DNA of 64,000 nt from positions 248,001 through 312,000 of the forward strand of contig MU008181.1 of the NCBI GenBank assembly GCA_010909165.1. Direction: 5' to 3'. Both the position numbers and the translations under genes were made by a program. Positions 55,198 to 64,000 of this stretch are shown one piece after another (within the stretch, counting starts at the first letter, position 1; the number at the start of each line of letters is the position of its first letter). Under the pieces are notes generated by a model. It was not told where the DNA came from, did no database searches, and saw nothing but the letters and a program-made list of their open reading frames with translations. The stretch is from Anthoceros angustus (Eukaryota; Streptophyta; Anthocerotopsida; Anthocerotales; Anthocerotaceae).

Positions 55198-56864
55198 GCG
55201 ATGCCTTCAACAACACCCACGAAACAAGAGGCCGGCCCGTCCCACACACCGTGAAGTTGTTGCCCGGATGGAGCGCGGCCGAGGATGACGCGACCGCGGC
55301 CGCTGCGTTGAGTGGGCGTGAAGCGGCCTTCAGCCTTTTTTACATATCTGCCATACCTCGAGGTACACTCATCCTTCACTGTCATGCTACGTTTAGCGAA
55401 CCCGCTAACGTGTCCACGTCATTGGGCTTGAAGCAAATCTGGTTGCCTTGCACAGAATCTCCACAAGCTATGGACAAAGGACGTCATGCATGTTGAGGTA
55501 AACAATGCCCAAGCATTGTGGAAGGTGATTACGGGGAAATGGGACATTTTGAAGTGCAGGCAGGACCTTGAAGAAAACGATTCTAAGCTCGCTATGGCCT
55601 GTGGAAGGAGAGGGTATCGACAACCAGCTCCCTCAGGCATTATATGTTATGGAGAATATTGACGCAGTTAAATTCGATCTTGCCAATATTAGGCCACCAA
55701 CCGGCTTCTGCTCAAACCTCAGTTGGTGCTTCTCGGGAGCGAAAGTGACAGACTCAAAAGCCAGCATATCCGCCGCAGATGCTCCCAATAGCATTACGCG
55801 GCCGTCTTGATGGAGAGGAGTACAAGGCCGTGACTAGCTTGAGCGCATTATGCAGTGGTTGTGTCAAGGTCATACCCATTTCAAATCCCTATCATGCGAC
55901 GACATGCCATCCATACCCTAATTTCATTGGGCGGGTTATGCCACCTACCTTACGGAACATCATGCAACATTTGGTAATCCATCTAGTCGACGAAGTCGAG
56001 ACACATGGCACGGTTTATCGTTGGATGTATCCTATGGAGCGCTACATGTTAGTGTTGAAGACACATGTTCGACAACGTGCAAGACCCGAGGGAAGCATGG
56101 CCTCGGTTACATGGCTATGGAAGCGATGCATTTCGCATCGGAGTACCTTGCCGCCATCCACCACGCCATGCACATCTTTATGGCGTCGCCTCACGGAAAC
56201 AGTGAACAACCCATTGGGCAAGCCGGATGGTCACGCTCTCGACTTATGATCACTTGCGGCTCCACGGTATCTACTCCAACATTCGAAACATTAGAGCCTT
56301 GTCACAAGCATTTGATGCACATGTCCAAGACAAGGACTTCAAGACATGGTTGAGGGAGACATCGGTGACGTGAATGGGATCACATGCCCAACTCGGTGAT
56401 TGCTGCAATTGCCAACGGGCCACGTTTGAAAGTAAAGTCCTATCGTGGCTTGGATTCTCATGGCTATCACTACCGGACTATTGAGGCGGATGAAAATCGG
56501 AAGCGACACGGGACTCATGGGTTTACGGACGATTTCACATTACCGCCAAGTATCGGCTTCAGAGTATTACGGCCGCATCCGCAGAATTCTAGATGTACAG
56601 TGCGATGGAGGGGACGTTCGGTTTTTCATCTTCGATGTGGAGTGGTATGAATGTGACATCAACCGAGAGCCACCATCGTTGAAGCGGGATTTCAGTGGGT
56701 TCCATGTTGTGGACACGAGACGGCCTTACCGTTATCATCGCGATGCCCGAAGTGGGCCATTCACATTTCCTGCACATTTGAAGCAGGTCTTGGCACATCC
56801 GATGTCATGCCCGCAAAAGTGGATGATCGCACACCAATTCTCCCAAAATCGATGGGCGGAGTGA
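51947..56864 (+). pseudogene. TNPD-type transposase (Transposase_21, DUF4218, DUF4216), frameshifted and internally duplicated
   Basis: Transposase of CACTA elements. Two tandem copies of the 5' half are present (51947-53574, 53575-55197). In them: LALLNFQDRFAISDTAMIAL, ILLPPNSMPASRQAK, ISTDGLNPGGHRSCSYSIWP, IHNLPPWMSTK, ILMPLIIRAPPVSNMDIYLQ, PLLEELA, TCDYPASAIYGDSVRGYSVD and LVYEGHRHWCPSLDRRR, the usual Transposase_21 order. Downstream: DAFNNTHETRGRPVP (55200), LWTKDVMHVEVNNAQALWKV (55470), then DUF4218: LPIALRGRLDGEEYK, VYRWMYPMERYMLVLKTHVR, RARPEGSMA (55780-56100). DUF4216 at 56530-56864: YYGRIRRILDVQCDGG, FFIFDVEWYECD, ending at TGA 56864. Many short frameshifts make it non-functional as read. 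Confidence 0.88.
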
Positions 56865-56959
56865 ATTCAACTTTTAATTATTCGGACATTACAGGAGTTT
56901 GATAGCCTCGAGCTTGCTTCCAACACTCTCTACACATCGACCGTGTCCGAGCAAATTGC

Positions 56960-57706
56960 TTAAACAGAAAAATGCTTGTAGCTATGCGTGCCCTTTCCAC
57001 TAGCCATATGTCGCATCTGTCTGAAGAGCATGTCCGTTTTGTCTAACACGTTCAATATCCACAGTCGATCAAGTTCAGATGTCATGCCCGGTGGAACCAA
57101 CAACAATCTGCTTGCAAGCCACACCCTCGAGCTTTTCAAGACATCTAGGAACTCGCCAGCAATGCTTACTCCTTTCTGCAATGCCTTGCCAGCCCACATC
57201 TTTGTGTCCTCCACCGCAAGATTTTCAATCCCTACATGGAGTCGGAGTGCTCCCAGACGCCGACCCAACTCAGACTTCAGCTCCAACTGGAATGTTGTGA
57301 GCGGCATTGGCACACTTATTCCTAAAACCTTGTCAAGTTCAAGCTTTAGAGCTATGGCAGACTTCAACCTCAAAGTGACGTCGTCGCGGCTTAGTGTTCC
57401 AGGACGCGTATTCTCAAACTCAGCTCCCAATCTGACAAGCCAAACTTCATTTGCCTCCCAATTTTCAACGAGCCTCTTGCCCTGGGCCTGGTCCTTTTTC
57501 TTATCCGAATCCGCCTGTGAAATTGCCTGCACCTTGTCTTCATGTTCAAGCGAGCGAGGAACCCGAAGCCGCTGCCATCTGCCACCACCTCTCTGGATGG
57601 CTATGTGAAGGTGCAGACCAGCTGTTTGAACGGCGGATGCTACCAGAGCTTTCGCACCAGGCTTTGTTTCAGGCTGGCTCTCCATTGCCCTCCACATAAG
57701 TTGCAC
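56960..57706 (-). CDS. Unidentified 248-residue open frame in CACTA-2, convergent to TNPD
   Basis: Uninterrupted frame in an element whose main gene is badly shifted. Composition is protein-like and helical (LKSAIALKLELDKVLGISVP, LELKSELGRRLGALRLHVGI). It starts MQLMWRAMESQPETKPG and ends KGTHSYKHFSV. No family recognised. It could be the accessory TNPA-like protein or a captured fragment. The stop lies 95 bp beyond the TNPD stop on the other strand, a tail-to-tail arrangement. Confidence 0.45.
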   Translation of the reverse strand: MQLMWRAMESQPETKPGAKALVASAVQTAGLHLHIAIQRGGGRWQRLRVPRSLEHEDKVQAISQADSDKKKDQAQGKRLVENWEANEVWLVRLGAEFENTRPGTLSRDDVTLRLKSAIALKLELDKVLGISVPMPLTTFQLELKSELGRRLGALRLHVGIENLAVEDTKMWAGKALQKGVSIAGEFLDVLKSSRVWLASRLLLVPPGMTSELDRLWILNVLDKTDMLFRQMRHMASGKGTHSYKHFSV

Positions 57707-60306
57707 CAGCCACGAGCTTCATAAGCTGAAGGTGTGGCCCGCATTAGCAGCAACGGCTATCACAAATTTACGCCACGGGTATCCGTATTCACAATGAGAA
57801 TGGCGGCGGTGGCGTTGGCGGTGACATGTTGTGAGCTGCCTTCACGATGACGGTATGCTCACGCCAGAACTCCGGAGTAAGCCTACGTCTGGAAGGCGCG
57901 TGCCAGATGCAGAACCGGTCGTAATCCATGCCATGCCTGGACGTGAAGATAGGGGTGGGGGCGCCAATGTCATTGTCCGGACAACATCCGATGAGGGAGC
58001 GTGTAAATGGATTACAATTTGAAATTGCGGCGGGAAGAAGGCAATGGAGCTGGGCATGACGTCATGCTCGACTGGCAAGTTTGATGGGAAAATGTGCCGC
58101 CGCTCTATTGCCAATCTATGGAGGAGATCAGATGTGACAAGCCTGCCAAATTTTCTTTGCCCTGCACAACGACGGCATGTCGAAATGGCGCGAGATTGGG
58201 GGTGGGATGGTGACATGGGTACCCCCGATCGAAGACAATAATTTTGACAGCGAAGGAGAGGAGGTCCTTGGCCAGGAACATTTAGACGAGCTTGAACATG
58301 TGGCTACCGCGAGAGGAGCAACTGTCCAAGACTTTGGACAACACGAGGAGGGACCGAGCAGAGCAGATGTAGGGGATAGGCTGGCGGCCGAAGTGGCCGC
58401 TCTGGAAAAATGGGCTTCTCGATATGCAGAAGTTGGCGGTATTGTCATGGGCACCGAGGCACGCTTGATCTTTGTCGCAAAAGCGAAGGGAGACCAGTGC
58501 AGACGGTTGTCGAGCTCTCATTCACCAGCATGGGAGGGATGTGGTTGAAGCTGAAATCAAGAGGCAAGCAAACCTTGGGCGGAGAAGTCACAGAGGTGCC
58601 ACACGCCTGCTTTGGAGGGTTGGAGGGAGAGGAGAAAGCTTCTTTCCAAAGACGCATGAACGAGCTTGTAGTAACGCCGGTGGCATTGGGGTGTCATGGA
58701 CTCAGCAGTGTGGATGTGCGACGACAACTTGTGGAGTTGATGGCGTGAGTACCCAAGAGCCACAAACTGGATTGGATTCGTGCAAGTTTGTGAGGAGCGA
58801 TCGGGAGGAATCATTATGTGATGAAGAGGGTAAGAGAGGTGCGAGGAAACCGAAACAACGGAGATACAACAAGCGTGATGCAGGAATGTTACTAAGCCCA
58901 ATTTCAAGCCCCGTAGAAGCTGGCCCAAGAGTGGCTAGATGTGGGGAACATGGCGTGAAACAACAACACAAAGGCGCTCGAGGCCCGCATTGCGAAGCAT
59001 GGTACAATGGGCACAAATAAATATGGTCGAAAGGGAAGATGGCATCTAGGAATGAAGAGATGGAGTCGAGTGGGTAGGGGGTTTGTCAGGAGATCAAGTG
59101 GTGAGTTGGACAAATGTAAATAAGATGCAGCCTGTGATTTGATCTACACTCAATTAACGGCGTTTGTGGGTGCTATGCGGTGGGGTTGAACTGCTCGAAC
59201 CACACAATGTGGAGGGGCCAGAATTAACAATGCGAGGCATATCAAGAATGGGGCTGAAGTTTCGGAGAGGACACCTCAAGGCACAAATTTGCGGGATATG
59301 GACATGGTGTTGTCCTCCCAACCAAGCCAACCGCCCACAAACAGGAGGATCATCACACGAAAATACATGAAGCGAAAGTCGGTTAGTCTTTGGATGAGGC
59401 GCTTCTAGGTTGCTTGAATTTGTATGTCATGAGTTGCTATAATTCCGGGCATGTGATTCCACCGAGGTGGGATTATGTTTGCATCTTGATGCGCCTTCAC
59501 GCCGGAGAGCACGAGCTCTCGATGATAGATCATGGGGATGATAGCCAAACAAAAGTGCCCTCGGCGAATGGAACAGTGCGGTGAAGGAGAAGAGGCGAAG
59601 CAACGGCGGTGCAAGCATGCTATGTGAAGGAGAAGAGGCGGCTTCCCCACCTTCAATTCACGCATCCCGTCTGGCGTAGGTCTAGCGGCAATTCGGTTGT
59701 CGAATCGCCAATTTGTTGCGAGATTATAGAAACTCATTAGGTGTAAGCGAAAGTCGGGATGACACGTCGTTGACCATACAGGATATTATATTATTATCCT
59801 AATATATTGAAATTACACGCACGATTCAAATCCAAACTCACGTCGGCGTGTAACCATGTGGCACGTCGAGCGTGTAACCATGTGGCGGTTGCATTGCATC
59901 GATGTGTGAAGGTCGTGCGTGAGCGTGGCGATCGTATACCACAGCAAAAGCATGGGGCGTCTTTACGCGTACGCATCACAACAAACCCCTATTACGGTAG
60001 GGATGCGGGTGGGCGGCGTGTCCGTGCGGACATGCCTTCGCTTCGGGAATATTTGCCCGCTACCAGCTGGACGGGAAGATTGGGCACCGAATCCGCCCGA
60101 GATGGTAATTCGTCGTGGCGGGTGTATGTTCGCGACGCGACTCGTCATGGGTTACGATAACTCATTCTCCACGTCAAACAGCGATTAGCACTAACAAAGA
60201 CGCAAGATTGACACGGTGGGCTCACCACCGGTGCGTCAAATGGCACACGGAGGCATCAAATCGGCGTTATTAAACACGTCTTATAACGGCCTGCATTGTA
60301 GTAGTG
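57707..60306. other. 3' part of CACTA-2 without recognised gene
   Basis: Protein-like but unplaced frames: plus 58177-58548 (EDNNFDSEGEEVLGQEHLDE, acidic) and plus 58472-59020. The last ~350 bp repeat GTGTAACCATGTGGC and GACGCA-type motifs and end in the inverted terminal repeat. Confidence 0.35.
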
Positions 60307-61490
60307 TTAAAAGATATTTGCAAGAATGTGAGATTTTGAAGTTCATGGTGCGGAGGAACTATTTCGATTTAGGTCTCGCCCTTTGGGTAATTTACGTGCC
60401 CTCTAGGGAAACCTGTAGAGAACAAGTAGAGAGAATGAAATCGTTAACATACACCGTAATATACATGCATGCACCTATCCTTCTATAAAGGGGAACACCA
60501 ATCTTCATTGAACAAACCTTAACAACCGTAGATCACACGATTATTAAAACATATTTGCAAGGAGCATGGATAACGAGATTTTCAAATTCATAGTCCGGGG
60601 GAACTATTTCGGTTTAGGTGTCACCCTTTGGGTAATTTACGTGCCCTCTAGGGAAACATGTAGGGAACAAGTAGGGAGAATGAATTCGTTAACACGCGCC
60701 GGAATACACATGCATACACCCATCCCTCTATAAACGAGAACATCAATCTCCATTGAACAAACCTTAACAACCGTAGATCATACGATTATTAAAATATATT
60801 TATAAGAATATGAGATTTTGAAGTTCATGGCGGAGGACCTATTTCTTAGGTGTCGCCTTTGGGTAATTTATGTGCCCTCTAGGGAAACCTCAGAGAGAAC
60901 AAGTACAAAAAATGAATTCGTTAACACGCGCCGGAATACATGCATACACCCATCCCTCTATAAACGAGAACATCAATCTCCATTGAACAAACCTTAACAA
61001 CCGTAGATCATACGATTATTAAAATATATTTATAAGAATATGAGATTTTGAAGTTCATGGCGCGGAGGACCTATTTCAGTTTAGGTGTCGCCCTTTGGGT
61101 AATTTATGTGCCCTCTAGGGAAACCTGTAGAGAACAAGTACAAAAAATGAATTCGTTAATACGCACCGGAATATACATGCATACACGCATCCCTCTATAA
61201 AGGAGAACATCAATCTTCATTGAACAAACCTTAACAACCGTAGATCACACGATTAATAGAAGTTATTTGCAAGGAGCATTTCAAATTCATAGTCCGGGGG
61301 ATTTATTTCGATTTAGGTGCCGCCCTTTGGGTAATTTACGTGAACCTGAAAGAAACAAGTATAGAGAATGAATTTGTTAACACACGCCGGAATATTTATG
61401 CATACACCCATCCCTCTATAAAGGAGAACATCAATCTTCATTGAACAAACCTTAACAATCGTAGATCTCAGGACTATGAAAAGTTACCTG
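60307..61490 (+). repeat. Tandem array of five ~235 bp promoter-like units
   Basis: Units start near 60307, 60549, 60790, 61023 and 61256. Each has TTTGGGTAATTTACGTG, CCCTCTAGGGAAACCTG, a TATA-like TCTATAAAGGAGAACAT and CTTAACAACCGTAGATC. Spacing is 233-242 bp. With the copy at 51495-51710 this makes six units, interrupted by CACTA-2. Confidence 0.93.
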
Positions 61491-62154
61491 CAAGAAAAAT
61501 GGATAACAAGATTTCGAAGTTCATAGTCCGGAGCAGCGGTTTAGATATAGGCCTCGCCCATTTATACCCCATGAGAAACTACAAATTTGGTAGGTTTTCA
61601 CCAGACTTCACGTTGGCAACTACTAAATTGGTAATTTTTCAACGGCTGTGTGTCAATTGCTATATTGGCATCTATTCCAAAAAGAGATAGTGCTGCTGAT
61701 TTCCGTTAAATTTATTTACATCTAGTACGAATTAATCTAATGACTTATCATTAAGTAAGTAATTAGTATTAATTAATATGAAGCGGTTATGTTAATTAAG
61801 AATTGATCAATGTTAATTAAACATGGTTAGCAATAGCTAAGTGGATAAACACAAGTAACATGCTTTAGCATATTCCTTGCATATTATAGTATATGCTTTG
61901 GATATTTCCGACATATGCTGATGCTAATAAGATATCTTAGGAATATGCCGATGCTAAGGGCTAGTATATCTATATAGACCCTTTCAAAAAGGACAAGCTC
62001 ACATCATAGCTTGTCCTCTAGATTTGTAATGCAAGAGTATTGTGAGGAGGCCAAAGCTATCACTCCGAGAGTTATGTGAGCAATTTGCGTATTGTGGTTA
62101 GATTACATATATAGTTGTAAACGAGTTTGGTGCTAAGAAGGTGTGTGTTGAACC
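61491..62154. other. AT-rich spacer
   Basis: No gene. Rich in TTAATTAA and ATATGC(C/T)GATGCTAA(T/G) motifs. It contains a 23-base identity (62116-62138, GTAAACGAGTTTGGTGCTAA plus GAA) with the tandem repeat family at 37006-37028. Confidence 0.6.
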
Positions 62155-63015
62155 TTGTGGCCACGGCTCCTTTGCGACGAATCCAATTTTTTTTTTCGAG
62201 ATGCACGACGCGTTCGATTCCTTTCAGCACCGAATAAAACACTATTTCGCACAACAACAGTCTTGTGCACCAGAGCTCCCAGAGCCTCCACAGCCTCAAG
62301 CAGCGGTCCCCATTGCTGTCAAGCTCGGTTCCATCACCGTCGATGTTAATGCCGCTGGTAATCTACACGGCAACGTTCCCAAACCAGCTGGCTCATGTGG
62401 GATTCTTTGCTGCTTGTCGTTGTGGCTCTCCTGTGTATACATGTGTTTTCATACCCAGAAGATGCCGCAGTTGAGGACCCCCGGTTGGCGCTGTTGGCAC
62501 AACATCTACATCATTTTGGGATTGATTTTTCCTCACTGATCAAGGTCAGCTTAACTCACAAGCCTCCAGCACCTGCCTTAGGCATATGCCTGGTTCAGCG
62601 TGCTCTGGTGCTGATTTACCGATACAATTTGAGGACAGAGATGACTACTGCGGTGAGACAACTTGACCAAAATGTTTCGACTGAAATCGCATCCAAGAGA
62701 AAGGACAGGAACTTGAGCCTTTGTTTGGTCCGCTCTCTAACTTCCTGCTCGTGGCATACTCTGCAAAGCTTGCTGGAGCCAGTTCAGGTCGCTGCCGGTG
62801 ACCACAGTAGGAGCAGGGGGCCTGCTCAGCGTGCCGATCCGCAGCTCCAGGAAGCACTCGCCGGACCCCATGGCCAGCCCCGACTCCACGCAGCTGTGGA
62901 AGGACTCCGACTCGCCGGGAGGCGGGGAGGTCGGGTCACATTGTGACAATCCGATTTTAACGTCTTTCTGTGACAACTCTAGATACGACACATTTTTCAC
63001 TTTACAGAAAACAGT
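62155..63015 (+). other. GC-richer segment with exon-like frames, unidentified
   Basis: Base composition changes sharply from the AT-rich flank. Plus-strand frames look exon-like: 62200-62395 (MHDAFDSFQHRIKHYFAQQQ, KLGSITVDVNAAGNLHGN), 62395-62545 (hydrophobic MWDSLLLVVVALLCIHVFSY, then EDPRLALLAQHLHHFGIDFS) and 62798-62946 (SVPIRSSRKHSPDPMASPDS). They do not join into one frame by obvious splicing. Possibly a gene fragment or a 3' flank of the PPR gene; function unknown. Confidence 0.3.
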
Positions 63016-64000
63016 TCAGCTTTGGACACTCGGTTGCTGCTTCCTATCCCTAACCAGAAAACTGTGCACAACTCCGTCCATGTCTGTCCACCAGCTCTGG
63101 CCTGGCTGCTTCCAAGCCCCGACTCCTATTCTCCTTGCCTGAATCTCCTGTGCTTCCTCCCACATCTGGGCTCCAGCGTATATGCTCGACATCAATACAT
63201 ATGCTGCAGCATCTTTCTTGTCGATCTTCATTGCTTCTTCGAAAGCATGACGTCCCACCGCCACGTTGCTCCACTTTCGACAAGCACCTAGTAGAGTGTG
63301 CCAAATCGAAGTGTTTGGAGGTACAGGCATTGTCCTCACTAAGGCTAGTGCCTCCTCCACTTGTCCTGCACGACCCAGGAGATCCACCATGCAAGAATAG
63401 TGGTCCACCGTGGGAGCTATGCCGTAGTGTCTGCTCATAGCCTCAAAGTACTCTTGCCCTTCGTTCACGAGACCTGCATAACTGCATACTGGCAGTAAGC
63501 TGAGGAATGTGATACCATCTGGCTGTATGCCCTCATCTGTCATTCTGAGGAACAAGTCAAAGACGTGCTCGCAGTCTCCCTGTCGATGGTATCCTGCAAT
63601 CAGAGCATTCCAGGCCACGACATCTCTTTCTGCCAATGCCTCAAACACCTCTTGGGCATCAACCATGCTTCCGCACTTTCCGTACATGTGTATCAGACTG
63701 CGGGCTACAACCACATCAGTCTGAAGCCCTTGGTCTTTAATCTGTGTATGAAGTTGCATTCCAAGACACAAAGCTGCCACATCTGCACATGCCTGCAAGA
63801 GGGAGACAAATGTCACGGAATCAGGTGCAAACACACCTCCTTCTTGCATAGCACGGTAAAGACCAAGGGCTTCCTGCCCCTTGCCCTCTTGGCAATATCC
63901 AGTTATCATGGCATTCCATGTCACCACATTCCTTTCATCAAGGCTGCCAAACACTGCTTGAGCATCTTCTATGCTGCCGCACTTTGCATACATGTTTACC
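63016..64000 (-). CDS. PLS-class PPR protein, C-terminal part (5' end off the right edge)
   Basis: Organelle RNA-binding PPR protein, related along its length to the 839-residue PPR at 23363-25882. Open from the window edge: VNMYAKCGSIEDAQAVFGSL, DERNVVTWNAMITGYCQEGK, DSVTFVSLLQACADVAALCL, HMYGKCGSMVDAQEVFEALA, IQPDGITFLSLLPVCSYAGL. The E/E+ part: HYSCMVDLLGRAGQVEEALA, IWHTLLGACRKWSNVAVGRH, AAYVLMSSIYAGAQMWEEA, GQSWWTDMDGVVHSFLVRDR, ending KQQPSVQS at 63016. No DYW domain. About 328 residues are visible, four to five motifs plus E/E+; the N-terminus and presequence are missing from the window. Confidence 0.92.
   Translation of the reverse strand, partial: VNMYAKCGSIEDAQAVFGSLDERNVVTWNAMITGYCQEGKGQEALGLYRAMQEGGVFAPDSVTFVSLLQACADVAALCLGMQLHTQIKDQGLQTDVVVARSLIHMYGKCGSMVDAQEVFEALAERDVVAWNALIAGYHRQGDCEHVFDLFLRMTDEGIQPDGITFLSLLPVCSYAGLVNEGQEYFEAMSRHYGIAPTVDHYSCMVDLLGRAGQVEEALALVRTMPVPPNTSIWHTLLGACRKWSNVAVGRHAFEEAMKIDKKDAAAYVLMSSIYAGAQMWEEAQEIQARRIGVGAWKQPGQSWWTDMDGVVHSFLVRDRKQQPSVQS

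Larger units (their letters stand above)
51711..60306 (+). mobile_element. CACTA transposon with decayed TNPD transposase
   Basis: 8,596 bp. Starts CACTACTACAATGCAAGGGC and ends with the inverted counterpart ...GGCCTGCATTGTAGTAGTG. Flanked by TTA on both sides (51708-51710, 60307-60309). Canonical CACTA ends and the 3 bp duplication classify it. Subterminal GACGCA/TGCGTC and TTGACGC motifs occur at both ends. It contains a plus-strand TNPD relic and a minus-strand open frame. It is inserted in the tandem array of ~235 bp repeats. Confidence 0.93.

Overview
The window is plant nuclear DNA. Genes have plant-type GT..AG introns and plant families occur throughout: calnexin, a VIMAG-type GLUTAMINE DUMPER protein, PLS-class PPR proteins and F-box/kelch proteins. 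The PPR C-termini (LLGACRKWGNVEVGRHAF and similar) and the number of intron-poor genes look most like a seed-free vascular plant, probably a fern. This lineage call is inference from remembered family style, not from a search.

Layout. Positions 1-16 kb are gene-rich: calnexin (minus, runs off the left edge), a decayed NOG1 GTPase copy (minus), a many-exon coiled-coil/Ser-Pro-rich gene (plus), a GLUTAMINE DUMPER-like gene (plus), the V-ATPase c'' proteolipid (minus, with a degenerate extra copy of its last exon) and an intronless WRAP53/TCAB1-type WD40 gene (minus). Positions 16-23 kb are repeats: AACCCTA-containing duplicated blocks, a broken Ty1/copia element (minus) and a stretch that may be organelle-derived. 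A complete-looking 839-residue PPR gene (minus) follows at 23.4-25.9 kb, with a PPR relic behind it.

Positions 27-61 kb are a nested insertion landscape. An F-box/kelch gene on the minus strand is split into a C-terminal part (27.7-28.6 kb) and an N-terminal part (33.2-33.6 kb) by a 4.2 kb array of ~39/78 bp satellite units plus a short LTR-like flank. A serine/threonine kinase gene on the minus strand is split by a 13.5 kb Ty3/gypsy chromovirus (37,552-51,020) with ~310 bp LTRs, a Met-tRNA-type primer site, a polypurine tract and a 5 bp target duplication (ACAGA). Inside the gypsy chromodomain sits a 7.55 kb CACTA-like element (43,063-50,615) with ~30 bp terminal inverted repeats and a 3 bp target duplication (ATG). 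A duplicate of the kinase/LTR junction lies at 34.9-35.7 kb, so that duplication came after the gypsy insertion. Upstream of the kinase, ~235 bp promoter-like tandem repeats are interrupted by a second 8.6 kb CACTA element (51,711-60,306, target duplication TTA). It carries a recognisable but decayed TNPD transposase (Transposase_21, DUF4218, DUF4216) with a 1.63 kb internal tandem duplication. A second PPR gene (minus) runs off the right edge.

The genes do not form a pathway. The left part is ordinary housekeeping genes. The interest lies in the reconstructable insertion order, the satellite inside a gene and the duplicated junction. Many reading frames are broken by very short indels; some may be assembly errors rather than biology.
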